A stretch of DNA of 64,000 bases, from assembly GCA_002049455.2 (NCBI GenBank), contig KV919092.1, positions 19,013-83,012 of the forward strand, given 5' to 3'. This stretch comes from Porphyra umbilicalis. Lineage: Eukaryota > Rhodophyta > Bangiophyceae > Bangiales > Bangiaceae. Numbering within the stretch: the first letter of the stretch is position 1; the number at the start of each line of letters is the position of its first letter. The notes under the pieces are model-generated. The model ran no database searches, was not told where the DNA came from, and saw only the letters and a list, made by a program, of their open reading frames with translations. The translations under genes and the position numbers were made by a program. This document shows, piece after piece, positions 23,896 through 34,584 of this stretch.

Positions 23896-24033
23896 GCCTG
23901 TTCCCGTCGCAGCCGACTGAGCCCCGTGCCTGTCTCCGTCGCAACCGACTGAGCCCCGCGCCTGTCTCCGTCGCAACCGACTGAGCCCCGCGCCTGTTTC
24001 CGTTGCAGCCAACCGAGTCCCGCGCCTGTTACA
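23896..24033. repeat. 32-bp tandem repeat, about four copies
   Basis: Units starting GCCTGTCTCCGTCGCAACCG recur at 23896, 23928, 23960, 23992 and (partial) 24024, exactly 32 bases apart, with one to three differences between copies. Confidence 0.9.
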
Positions 24034-24184
24034 GACAGGCCGCCACGCGAGGATACATACAGTGCGACGACCCTTCCAGCGCCGACTCACGAGAGTAATT
24101 CCCCAACCCGCCGTCAGTGCCGCAACCCGGGGGGCGTGGTGTGCCGCGGTGATCCGAGCGCGGATCACGGCAGGGTGACGACGG

Positions 24185-25410
24185 TCACCGCGGCGTCCGG
24201 GTATCGTGGGGGTCGTCGCCGCAACGGTGGCGACGACGGCGGCGGCAGGTGCCGACGGCTGTCTCGGTGGGACGGCGCCAGGTCCCGACGACGGCGGTGG
24301 CGGTGGCACGGCCGCAGGTGACGACTGCGGCAGGTGCGACGGCGGTCGCGGTGCGACGGCGGTCGCGGTGCGACGGCGGCCGGTGCCGACGGCGGTCGCG
24401 GTGCGACGGCGGCCGGTGCCGACGTCGGTCGCGGTGCGACGGCGGGGCGTGGCGACGGCGGCAGGTGCGGGCGGCGGCCGGTGCCGACGACGGTCGCGGT
24501 GCGACGGCGGCCGGTGCCGACGTCGGTCGCGGTGCGACGGCGGGGCGTGGCGACGGCGGCAGGTGCGGGCGGCGGCCGGTGCCGAAGACGGTCGCGGTGC
24601 GACGGCGGTAGGTGGCAACCAGTGACGGTGCCGACGGCGGCCGGTGCCGACGGCGGTCGCGGTGCGACGGCGGGGCGTGGCGACGGCGGCAGGTGCGGGC
24701 GGCGGCCGGTGCCGACGACGGTCGCGGTGCGACGGCGGTAGGTGGCAACCAGTGACGGTGCCGACGGCGGCCGGTGACGACGCAGGTCGCGGTGCGACGG
24801 CGGGGCGTGGCGACGGCGGCAGGTGCGGGCGGCGGCCGGTGCCGACGACGGTCGCGGTGCGACGGCGGTAGGTGGCAACCAGTGACGGTGCCGACGGCGG
24901 CCGGTGACGACGCAGGTCGCGGTGCGACGGCGGGGCGTGGCGACGGCGGCAGGTGCGGGCGGCGGCCGGTGCCGACGACGGTCGCGGTGCGACGGCGGTA
25001 GGTGGCAACCAGTGACGGTGCCGACGGCGGCCGGTGACGACGCAGGTCGCGGTGCGACGGCGGGGCGTGGCGACGGCGGCAGGTGCGGGCGGCGGCCGGT
25101 GCCGACGACGGTCGCGGTGCGACGGCGGTAGGTGGCAACCATTGACGGTGCCGACGGCGGCCGGTGACGACGCAGGTCGCGGTGCGACGGCGGGGCGTGG
25201 CGACGGCGGCAGGTGCGGGCGGCGGCCGGTGCCGACGACGGTCGCGGTGCGACGGCGGTAGGTGGCAACCAGTGACGGTGCCGACGGCGGCCGGTGACGA
25301 CGCAGGTCGCGGTGCGACGGCGGCAGGTGCCGACGGCGGCCGGTGCCGACGGCGGTCGCGGTGCGACGGCGGCACGTGGCGACGGCGGCAGGTGCGGACG
25401 GCGTTGACGG
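24185..25410. repeat. hierarchical minisatellite: 33-bp units and a 130-bp higher-order repeat
   Basis: The left part (about 24330-24600) consists of 33-base units made from GGTCGCGGTGCGACGGC plus a related 16-base half. From about 24600 a 130-base higher-order unit takes over; its landmark GGTGGCAACC falls at 24611, 24741, 24871, 25001, 25131 and 25261, an exact 130-base step. Copies are almost identical, which suggests recent expansion. The open frames on both strands, with identical peptides per copy, are repeat artefacts. The array ends 17 bases before the start codon of the next gene. Confidence 0.93.
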
Positions 25411-25426
25411 TGGGAGGTCGGTCGTC

Positions 25427-26206
25427 ATGACGAGGTGCAGCATTTGCCAGTTTGTCAGCACCGCGGACGGGCAGACGCACAACGCTCGGACGTGCCCTCT
25501 CAGGCAGACGCATTGTCGGCGTTCGCTACATGAGGGGCACCCTTTCCATGAGCCTGGGCAATGCGTCAGTGCAACGTGTGTTCACAAGCAGAAATGTAAC
25601 ACCTGTGGCTTGTTTGGCCATCTCTACGGCACGCAGGCGCTCACCGTGGAGCGGTGGAGGCTTAACAAGAAGGGCCGCCTCGTGCGGAAGCCGACCAAAC
25701 GGCCCCTCTGCAAGGAAGACTTTGTGTGCGCTCTCATGACCGACGTGTCCATCCAAAGCATGGTTGACAACTCCGTCAGCGTCTCCACAGCGGCAGCGCA
25801 GGACGCGCACACGCGGCGGGTGGCGACGTCGCGCCTACGAGGAAACACAAACGTAGAGCAGCTGGACATCGACGAGACGGTCAATGTCATGGAGGGGTTG
25901 AACAGCGATGCCGCTGTCCTCCAAAAGGAGAACAAGACGCAGATCAAGACGCTCTACAAAAATCTCCACCTCGGCGCCGTGGCGGCCAACCGCCTGGCCG
26001 CTTCGGCCGCCGAGAGTAGTTTTGACGAGGCCACGCCGTCTCCCTCCGACAGTGAGCACGGTGCCCACATGTTGAGCACGTCATCTGGTAGCGAGGCGGC
26101 CGCGGCAGCTGCCGGCGCCAGGCGCAGCCGTGGCCGAGGGCGCAGACCCCGGGGCTCTGGCAACAGAGGGACGGGGCGTAGGGGCAGCGGCAGCGGTGGC
26201 GGCAGC

Positions 26207-26249
<43 letters not shown>

Positions 26250-27124
26250 GCTGTAGCGGCGGTGATCGCAGTGGCAGCGGCGGCAGCGGAAAGAAGAAGA
26301 TGGCGCTGAAATCTACGCGGGCGCACAACGCGGGGCGGCAGAGCCGGACGGACCGCTACGCGGCGGCCGTGGCGAAAGGGCAGAGGGCGTCGCCTTCCAA
26401 GAGAGGCGTCACAGGCAAGGGAAAGGGTCCGGCCCGAAAGGGGTCGATGGCGGCGGCACCAATTGATGTCGACGATCTCGACGACAATGACAGCTTAGTG
26501 GCAGTGAACGATGGGTGGCCTGCGGGGACGCGAGCGCGGTTTGAAACTCGCCTGCCCGAGTTTTTCTCGCCGCGCTTCGGTGGAAACCCCCCCGCACGCA
26601 TTGCCCACGCCGTCGTTGTCCAGCTTTATCAGTGCCCGATCGAAGACGTCGACGCTGAGATGGCCGGGGTGGTCGTCAAGGGGGCGTCGGACTCGCAGTT
26701 GCGTGGTTACATGCTAACCTCTGGCACGTTGTCCGCGGCGCAGGTTGCGGAGTGGCTGTGCTGCGCCATGACCTCCGCACTCCGCTTCGCGACGCTGCCA
26801 AGCATGGCCATGGCGCTTGAGCGCGTTGTTAACAAGGCGGCCGCGGAAGCTGCGAACGCTTCTGGCGTTGGGGTGGCTGCAGCCGCCGCTCGGGCGGCCG
26901 CCGGACCTGTCGCCACTGCTGCGCCACGGGGCTGTGTCCCACGCCTTGCAACAGTAGCAGATGCTGCCACCGTTCCGCCCGTGCGGCCCGCGGCCGCCGT
27001 CGTGCCGACCCTGACAGCTGTGTCCCCCGCGGCTGCGGGTTCGACGCCGGCGTTCTCTGGCATCCCCCCGGTCGCGGCCACAACTAAGGCGGCCACGGTC
27101 GAGGCCGGTGAGCGATCGTGTTGA
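25427..27124 (+). CDS. unknown Cys/His-rich protein with Gly/Arg-rich middle (family member 1)
   Basis: 565 residues from ATG 25427. An earlier in-frame start lies in the minisatellite and is rejected because the related protein at 33189 begins at the same place in the domain. Residues about 3-110 form a Cys/His-rich module: CSIC, HNARTCPLR, a CVSATCVH element, CNTCGLFGH, then RW and KEDFVCAL. The order suggests two or three bound metal ions. A charged helical part follows, then an RG-rich and poly-Gly tract (about 245-285) with a (GGC)n run at 26200-26255, then basic Lys-rich sequence. A second more ordered domain (FFSPRFGGNPPARIAHAVVV) precedes an Ala-rich tail. Nuclear or nucleic-acid-binding function would fit the basic RG tract, but that is inference. 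I do not recognise the family. Confidence 0.75.
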
Positions 27125-28500
27125 ACCACTGGTGACAAGGTGCTCGTGCTGAGGTGCAGCAGGAGAAGGGAATCCCAGTTGATAGACACATAGAGGCGGG
27201 GGTGGGCCCCAAATGGTGGGTTTCAGACGGATCTCGGGGACTAGCCCCGAGGGACGGACATCGGCAGACAAGAAACCTGCTCGCTCCAACACTTTGTTGC
27301 CTCAGGCTAGTTCTTTTTTTCTTCATGTAGGTCGTGCACCGTGGTGAGGGCTCCAACCGCCCTTCTTGTACTCCTCTCGACGATTTCTGAACACATATGG
27401 CGCCCCCCCTGCCATCGCTCAATACAGAAGCACCGTGACTCCTGGGCTTGCCTCCCCCACCGCACCCATAGCCAATTTGGCCGCCACACCCCCTCCTACG
27501 CCCCCGCCCGCCCACCGCCACCGTCAGCACTGCGCCAATCGTCACTGCTGGCGGCCGGCATGGCGCAATGTGGGGCACACCCGTTGGCCTGAACGCCGCC
27601 TTTTTTCGCACGGGGGCATCTGGCCCTCGCACCAAGTCGATGTGCGACTTGGCCGCGAACGGGCGCGGCTGTGTTCTGCGGCGGGGCGACCGAAAAACGG
27701 TCCCTGCAGTGTCGTGGGCTGCCAAAGGATGACCCAGGAACGACGGCACCAGCAGGACTCCGGTACCGTGCAAGCGGCCAGCAGTTTCAGAGGTCATCTG
27801 AAGCAATACTGGTATTTCGGGCATCAAAATTGAGCAACAACAAAGATCCGTTGACTGTCCATCAATGGGCGGGGCAGCAATCGCTGGAGCCTCCAATCGC
27901 CCCCAACGTGTGCCAGACTCAGCCCTCCCTTTCTCTCTGTCTCCCCGGCGGCCTTTCGTGTGTTGGCCAGGATCTTACACGAGACTGGTATCCCTCAGAG
28001 GTTGCCCCTTAGGGGCGCCTGCCGCCCCCCTGGGGCGTCCACAGCCACCCCAAACGGAAGGGATCCCACATGGCCTGCATCTTCGGCGCCCCGTCGCCGT
28101 GGGGTCGCACTCGACTCAGTACACTCTCTCAGTTGCCCGTTTCTCCACAGGAAAGGTCCGTGGCTACGGGCCGCACATCTTCAGTCCACCAACCCAGTGG
28201 TCACACGGAGACGCTGGACACCGGGAGCGCCATTCGGCGCTGTTGCGGCGTTCACTCTGTTTTCTCACCTCGGCCGTGCGCGCGCGGTGCCCGTCCGATG
28301 CTGCAACCACTCTGGTCTCTTGTCGCTCCAATCATGGTAACTGCGTTATCGCCTGCAGTACGACGGGAATGTTGTTCGCAAGGGCGTTCCTGGCGACTTG
28401 GACACATCGTGTCAACCGGGTGCGCTCCGCTCGCCCGACGTCGCCGTCGCGAACGTCTCTCTCGTCGGCGTCGGCTGCACAGCCGTCGGCGCCGGTCCCG
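27125..28500. other. no gene settled
   Basis: A 270-codon minus-strand frame (27084-27896) overlaps the end of the previous gene and has no recognisable domain. A plus-strand stretch near 28340-28540 (YDGNVVRKGVPGDLDTSCQ, then VSLVGVGCTAVGAG) looks protein-like, ends at TAG, and might be an upstream exon of the next gene. Confidence 0.35.
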
Positions 28501-28514
28501 CCGCTGTTGACGCC

Positions 28515-29020
28515 GCGGCCAGCGGCGGTGCCGTCGGCGCAGTCTAGCGCATCCCCACACCCTCCATCGCCTCCGCCGCCGCCGACGCCGCCGCCGTCGC
28601 TGCCAGCGGCGGTGCCGTCGGCGCAGCCGAGCGCGTCGCCACCACAGCCAACGGCATTGCCTCCGCGCCGCCGCGATCGCCGCCGCGGCCACCGCCTCCG
28701 CCGCCGCCCCCATCACCGGCGCGGAGCGTCGGTGCCGTCTTCACAGCGTGACGCCTCGCCACCACAACAACCGCCACCGCCACCGCCTCCGCCGCCGCCC
28801 CCACCGCCGGTGCCGAGCGTCGGTGCCGTCGTCACAGCGTGGCGCGTCGCCACCACAACCACCGCCACCGCCATCACCTCCGCCGCCGCGGCCACCGCCG
28901 CCGCCGCCGCCGCCAGCGCTGGTGCCGAGCGGTGGTGCCTTCGGCGCGGCCGCGCGCCCCGGTCGTCATGAACCCCCTTCCGCCCACACCTCCGCCCACA
29001 CCTCCGCCGATGGCACCGCC

Positions 29021-29051
<31 letters not shown>

Positions 29052-29060
29052 CCAGCGCCG
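28515..29060. repeat. CCG-rich array of ~90-110-bp degenerate units
   Basis: Blocks of CCGCCG trinucleotides alternate with a core like GGTGCCGTCGGCGCAG near 28520, 28610, 28730, 28820 and 29060. The 3' part runs into the coding frame of the ePHD protein as a Pro-rich segment. Confidence 0.75.
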
Positions 29061-31100
29061 GTGCCGTCGACGCAGCGTACCGCGTCGCTGCCCTCTCCAC
29101 TACCAGCGGCCGGGCCGCGTCCTCAGCGGCGTTCTCTGTTCCCGCCTGCTGCCGGACACCCGGACCATGACATTCCTGTGATTTCTCTGATCACTCCACC
29201 CGCGTCGCCCAAGGCGGCCGGCGTTGCACCTACTCAGCAACCCTCTACAAGTCGTCCGTTCCCCGCGTCGAACGAGTTGGCATCCTCGCGCCAACCCGCT
29301 TCCGCTCTGTCACGCCCAGCTCTTCGGGAACCCCGTCCCTCCCGTCATCGCGCTCGCCGTCAGTCTACTACCCCAATTTCCTATAATCCACGGGGGTGGC
29401 GTTTTGCCCCCTCGAAGACCCCCCCGTCGGGATTCTCCTCCGATGAGGTGGAAGACGGCCTACCCCCACCGCCCCGCATTGTCCGGGGACTCACCGAGTT
29501 CCCTTCGTCCGTTGCGACGAGGGAGCAAGCTCGGCTGGACAGCGCATGGTGGTATCGCTTGGTGGCGGCGGACAGGCGTAAGCAGGACAGGGAGAAGACT
29601 GTCGAAGGGGCAGCTGCGACCGAGCCGTACTCGGGGAAGGGGAAGGGCCCCGCCGGCAGCGGCTCTGCGGGCGGCTCAGCCGCGGTGGCGACGGAGCCCA
29701 TCAAGGGCGGTGTCTCGTGGTGGCAGGTCACCGAACGTGCGGGAGCCCCGTCGGTTGGCCGGAAGAAGGCGCGCACGAAGCCAGTTGTGGAGCAGGCCGA
29801 GCCCGTGTGCGCCTTCTGTCCGAAGGTCAACCGTACTGGCGGGACCCTGCCGTCGCCCCTGATCGGCCCGTTCACGTTCCGGCAGGGAAAGAGCTTCTAT
29901 GTGCACCACATCTGCGCCATGTGGGCGCCCGAAGTCTACCACGACCCCGAGACGGACAACATGCGCAACGTCGTCGCAGCATATCACCGCAGTCGGGGCC
30001 TGACGTGCTCGGTGTGCATCACCAACAGCGCGACGGTGGGCTGCTACGTGGCCGAGTGCAGGCACGCGTACCACTACTGCTGTTTGTACGGCCACCCTCC
30101 TCCCTCAAAGTCGCACCCCGAGGAGAACGGACCATGTGTCAGGCACGACGAGCACTACGCGGCTTTCTGCCCGGCGCACGCGGCAAGGGCCAACGACGAA
30201 GCGTTCGTGCGGCGCATGACCGACGACGCGGCTTTGTCAACGTTTCTGTCGGACCGCGCGGCAGCGGTGCAAGCCGCACTGGAGGATGAGCCTACCCAGG
30301 GCATGGACTGCCCCAACTATGCAGTGACTGGTGTCCGGCGCAACGAAACGGAGACCATCTTCTGTCGGGTGTGGGGCGTATCTTCCGTCGAGTTCGACAC
30401 CGCATGGGTTACCGTCGCTGGGCACCCTTACCGACGGGTCGTCCGCAGCGGCGAGCGGGTTGCGACCCGAGATCATCCTCGGCAAGTCCCTCGGTGCGCT
30501 CTTTCGGTCGCGCTGCGCGCAGGAGGGGCGGGCGCCGCACGTGGAGGTGCCGCCGGTATCCAGACGTCGCTGGCGAATGTCGGTGACGCGGTGGCGCCCG
30601 ACGACGGGAATGCCAGTGCCGCGGCAGCCGCCAGTGCAGCGGATGCAGCTGGTGAGCTAGCGGCGGGGGGAAGGCAGCGGGGAGAAGCCGAGGTCGCGGC
30701 TGCTGGTCAGTCCCCCGTTTTCCTCTTACGCAACGTCAGACGAGTACAGGGCGTTGGACGAGGCGCTTTCCGGCGGTCGCTTCCGGCAGTACCTGGTTCC
30801 TTTTTGCGCACGACTGTCGTCAGGAGTGTGCCCACCCGTCGACTGTCCCTACCGGTGGGCATGGGCGGTGCCGAGTCTCTGAGGCCGCTCGGTCGTGGGG
30901 GACCGGCTACTGATGGTGGTGGCCGCGTGGGGTCGGCTGTTCGCGGTGGTGGAGCAGCTGCTGCTGGCGGTACCGGCGAGGGGTCAGCCGGCAACGGTGG
31001 GGAGTCGGTGAGCCGCTCTTTTAACGGGTGGCCGCCGCCGCGGCCGCTGCCAGGTCCCAACGCCGAAGAGGGAGCATCTTGGAATGACAAGCAGGAATAG
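28968..31100 (+). CDS. extended PHD (ePHD) zinc-finger protein
   Basis: From ATG 28968 the frame is 710 residues. A Pro-rich N-terminus and a Ser/Pro/Arg-rich part lead to an ePHD module at bases 29805-30190: CAFC, PFTFRQGKSFYVHHICAMW, CSVCITNSATVGCY, C-x3-YHYCC and FCPAH. This matches the C2HC-type pre-finger plus atypical PHD of BRPF, PHF6 and trithorax-type chromatin proteins, which bind nucleosomes or DNA (family knowledge). Before it lie WWYRLVAADRRKQDREK and basic sequence. After about 30430 the frame becomes Gly/Ala-rich, while another frame has more protein-like sequence (EIILGKSLGALFRSRCAQEG, later DEYRALDEALSGGRFRQYL). The true 3' end may therefore be spliced (a GTATCC...GTCAG intron at about 30558-30710 is possible). 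5' exons upstream are also possible. Confidence 0.8.
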
Positions 31101-31460
31101 ACAGTTTTTTTTTTGTCACAAGCGACAAACAGCGCCCGCGTGCGCGCCCCACCTCCACAACCCGCGCCACCTGCACACCAGCCAGCAGCCCTGCCGCCGG
31201 CTCGGCCGTTGCGTGGGTAGGACCGCACTCTTCACCACCTCCCGTGCTCCCCGCCCCCCGCGGCACACACCATCATGACGCAAACCCCGTCGCACCGATC
31301 GCCCCAGACCAGCATTCGCCTCCTCCCCGTTCATCACTGCCGCGGCCGGCCGCCGCGGGCACAGCCGCGAGCGCGCGTGCGTCGGGCGCACTGATGCCCC
31401 GCGCCATGTCGCCGGGGGCCGGCGAGGACGCGGAGGCGGTGGCGTTGCTCTTGGCGGCCG
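31101..31460. other. spacer before the inverted repeat
   Basis: No supported gene. An ATG at 31394 opens MPRAMSPGAGEDAEAVALLL, which runs into the inverted repeat and stops at 31802; low complexity makes it doubtful. Confidence 0.35.
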
Positions 31461-31808
31461 GCGATAACGCGGCGGCGGCGAAGCTGCTCGGCGAGGGCGG
31501 CGCCGGGACAAGACTCGGCGGCGACGGCGGCGGCGGCTGCGGAGGTGGTGGCGACGGCGGCGATGGAGGCGGCGGCGGCCGCCACAGACGCGGCCGGCAC
31601 CACCATTGCGCCGTTGCAGCCGACATTGCGACGCCGCCGCCGCCGACGCCGCCGCAGCCGACCCCGCCGCCGCCGCCGATGCCACCGCCGCCGCCGCGGC
31701 CGCCGCCGCCGCCGACGCCACCGCCTCCGCCGCCGCCGCCGCCGTCGCCGCCGAGCCTCGTCCTGGCGCCGCCCTCGCCGAGCAGCGTCGCCGCCGCCGC
31801 GTGATCGC
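31461..31808. repeat. long imperfect inverted repeat, GC-rich
   Basis: The outer 68 bases of the left arm (31461-31528) match the reverse complement of 31741-31808 with about five mismatches; both contain GCTGCTCGGCGAGGGCGGCG in the same sense after inversion. Inner parts (31529-31590 against 31680-31740) also pair as GGC against GCC runs. The loop, about 31590-31680, contains CACCATTGCGCCGTTGCAGC. No transposase lies inside. Confidence 0.8.
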
Positions 31809-31975
31809 GGCGGAGGTGGTGGCGGCGGCGGCGATGGTGGCGGCGGCGGCGGCCGCAGACGCGGCCGGCTCCACCATTGCGCCGTTGCAGCCGACATTGC
31901 GCCGCCGCCGACAACGCCGGCGCCGCAGCCGACGCCGCCGCCGCCGCCGATGCCACGGCCGCCGCCGCCACCGCC
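31542..31975. repeat. tandem duplication, unit about 271 bases
   Basis: The block GAGGTGGTGGCG...GACGCGGCCGGC(A/T)CC...CATTGCGCCGTTGCAGCCGAC starting at 31542 recurs at 31813 with few differences, so the loop and one arm of the inverted repeat have been duplicated. Confidence 0.75.
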
Positions 31976-33188
31976 GCCACCGCCACCACCGCCGCCGCCG
32001 CCGCTGATGTGCTCAGAAGCCTCTCCCAAAGACCTCGTCTGCGCCACTCGGGACGGACCGCGCTGGCCTCGTAGCAGCGGCGCTGCAACGCCGCCGCCGA
32101 CGCATTGCCGGCGGCAATGAGGGTGGGGGGAGCAGGGCAGAAGCCGCCAGAGCGCGACAACCTGTCGGTGTGGAACGCCAAACGGTGTGCGGAGCAGCCA
32201 GCGCCATGGTGGGGGGTGAGGGGACCCCGCGGGAAAGAGGGGGGGGGGGGGCACGAACGAGCTGCGGGGCGCGCGCAGGGGAGGGTGGGAAAGTAGGGGG
32301 GGGAAGGTTGCAGCCGGGCCGCTGGCCGCGCAATGGGATCAAACGATGAGCTCCCTGGAAACGCACAGGACGGACGGCAACGCCACTTTTCGTCAAGGAC
32401 GACCAGCCCACAATGACAGTGATGATGTGGCCAATTGGATTCCGTCGTTCACGCGAGATGTTGAACAACCGTCCTCTTCGCCAAAAAAAGGAAGCCCCCA
32501 GGGCGATCAATTCATTTCCACGACAGAGGGCGGGACTTTGGACGAGAGTCTTCACTGTTGCATTTGCACCGGAAGAGTCACTATCGACAGCCAGCTCCTT
32601 GGGCGCGTCTGGGAGGCCACATGGAACGTTGGCGCCCTTCAGCTTCAAGATACGACACTGAACGCACTTTCAGCAGCCCAGAGAGCTCTGAACCATGGCA
32701 GCTCCAACCTTTCTTCAGACTGTGAGCAAAATGCATGCGAGTTGGCGGATCTCTGGCCGATCTCCACCGGCGAGCACCCTCCAGCGTCGGTCCAGTCTCG
32801 GGACGGCGAAGAAAGGACGCCGTCCCGCGACCACCCAATGGGTCCAACGTAGTGCCGTCGTCTTCCTCGGTGCCCGGCGCCAGGCACTGGCAAGGGTTGG
32901 TCATTCTCGTCGCTGTCGCCCTGTCGTCGACATCCTCCCAACCGCCATCGCAGCGCACCCCTCCCAACATCTCATCGGCGAGAACACGAGTCGTGTTCCT
33001 GGTACGTGAGCAGTTGTGGCTCCCTTATGGCGAGAGAGCATATGTTTTATTGGACAAACGCAGTACGGTACGACTCGTGTTATGAGCAGTGTTCTGACCC
33101 ACTCGCTGTATTGAAATGTTCCTCGACGTGGCCCCACGCTTTCAAATGCATGTCATCTGCTGAGCTCCATACAGGGGCACGAAGAATC
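31976..33188. other. no supported gene
   Basis: Opposite-strand frames of 168 codons (32346-32852, +) and 211 codons (32013-32648, -) overlap; neither has a recognised domain. The last part is the upstream region of the Cys/His-rich gene at 33189. Confidence 0.35.
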
Positions 33189-33659
33189 ATGCTTTGCGTC
33201 CTGTGCAGGTTCCAGAGCGCCGCCGGGGAACGAGGCCACAGTGCTCGTTGCTGCCCGTTGCGAGAGCTGGAGTGCCGCCACACGCTCTCCGAGGACAGCC
33301 CGTTTGTTCTCCCCGGGCGCTGCCTCAATGAGCATTGCGTTCATCTCCAGCCCTGCTCCGCGTGCGGTCTGATCGGCCACTCGCGCTTCACCCTCAAGTT
33401 GGACACCGCGCGATGGGAGCTTTCGGCTGGCGGGCGGCCCATCCACCGCCTGCACTCCCCCAGGGCGCTCACTCGTCAGGACTTTGTGTGCCAGTTGGTG
33501 AGCGAGCGTCAAGTTCTGCGACTCGTCGCGTCTGCCCATGCATTGGCTCTGGCTCGGACGTATCCTGTTTTCTCGACATTCAATTTTTTTCGTCTTGCGG
33601 GAGGACGCTTGCTTCCCACTGGGTTGCGCGTTGTGGTGGGAATGCACAGCAGTAAATAA
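33189..33659 (+). CDS. unknown Cys/His-rich protein (family member 2), probably a first exon
   Basis: From ATG 33189 the first ~110 residues align without large gaps to the N-terminus of the protein at 25427. Shared positions are C-x2-C-x-F-x-S, H-x-A-R-x-C-P-L-R, P-G-x-C, C-V-H, C-x2-C-G-L-x-G-H, R-W and D-F-V-C. After about 33555 (ALALART) the resemblance ends and the frame becomes Phe- and Arg-rich until a stop at 33657. A donor-like GTATCC follows the last conserved residues, so the rest of the gene may be spliced, possibly to the frame at 34030-34584. As an uninterrupted frame it has 156 codons. Confidence 0.6.
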   Translation: MLCVLCRFQSAAGERGHSARCCPLRELECRHTLSEDSPFVLPGRCLNEHCVHLQPCSACGLIGHSRFTLKLDTARWELSAGGRPIHRLHSPRALTRQDFVCQLVSERQVLRLVASAHALALARTYPVFSTFNFFRLAGGRLLPTGLRVVVGMHSSK

Positions 33660-34029
33660 GGCGCAGCCTGAGCCACGCCGAAGCTGCTCCGAGAGACCGA
33701 ACCGCCGCAGCACGGTGGGCATCAAAACTCGCCTTGACAGTGACGGGCGAATAGGACGGCTCCGAGCGGATCAAGAGCTGTGAAGACAGAAACCGGTCAG
33801 GCGTTTGCTCCGCCTCGTCCGATTTTTCGATAACCATTGATCCAGAAACCATCGCAGGCTCTCTCCCCGCCAGCGTTTGCTTGGTCTTGGACGCGTGGCT
33901 CTCCTGTTTTCACCACCTCTGCCCATCCCTGCTCCACGCACTCTCCTCTCGCTTTCCACCATTCACCATCCACACTCCAACCCCTTCTGTCTGCTACTAC
34001 TCGTAGCTCCGGCCATCGCCTCCTCCACA

Positions 34030-34584
34030 ATGTGTGCGAGTCGCTCCGGCTCCCGCGACGACGGCAAGGCAGCCGAGAAGCCGCACTCTCTTCCCGCGAC
34101 GGCGGAACACGGCCGGCCGGCGCGGGCGACAGAGCAGGCTGCGCTTGCGCGCATCGGCCAGTTTGTTCGGCAGGCAGGCTCGCTAGGACTGCGTGTGCAG
34201 CGCACGACGATTGCGCCTGCGCCTGTCCCGCACCGCGGTCGTACCCCCAATGAGCCAGGGCCCACCCTCATCTTTAGTGACGAGAGCAGCGTCGGTCCGT
34301 GCATTGTCTCGGTGGAGCAACCCACCGCGAGCACCGGCAGCTCCAGCGGCCGGCCTTTCAACGAGCCGGTGATGCCGCCCAGCGACTCGGAGGCGGAGAC
34401 GCAGGTTCCTCGTCGGGCTGGTGGGGAGGAGAACGGGCATCGCGGCCGTCTCGTCGATGGTGCCGGCCGCGGTACCGGCGGCGCTGCTGCTACTGTGGCG
34501 GGCCCGAGAATGGCGGCTGCATCATCGGCCGGTGACGGCAAGGGAGGCTTGTCGGGTGCTGCGGGTACAAGCAGCAGCGACTAG
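34030..34584 (+). CDS. hypothetical protein, possible second exon of the preceding gene
   Basis: 184 codons from ATG 34030: MCASRSGSRDDGKAAEKPH, then a less biased segment QAALARIGQFVRQAGSLGLR, then Ser/Glu- and Gly-rich sequence with PPSDSEAETQVPRR. The C-terminus is Gly/Ala/Ser low complexity. No domain recognised. Its plus orientation and 370-base spacing fit an exon of the Cys/His-rich gene. Confidence 0.35.
   Translation: MCASRSGSRDDGKAAEKPHSLPATAEHGRPARATEQAALARIGQFVRQAGSLGLRVQRTTIAPAPVPHRGRTPNEPGPTLIFSDESSVGPCIVSVEQPTASTGSSSGRPFNEPVMPPSDSEAETQVPRRAGGEENGHRGRLVDGAGRGTGGAAATVAGPRMAAASSAGDGKGGLSGAAGTSSSD

Noticed and set aside
23896..24033. CRISPR-like array (32-bp repeats)
   Set aside because: Units are contiguous with no spacers; it is an ordinary tandem repeat, and the sequence is eukaryotic.
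24185..25482. Long minus-strand frames rich in RRHRPP repeats
   Set aside because: Translation of the 33/130-bp minisatellite; no unique sequence supports a gene.
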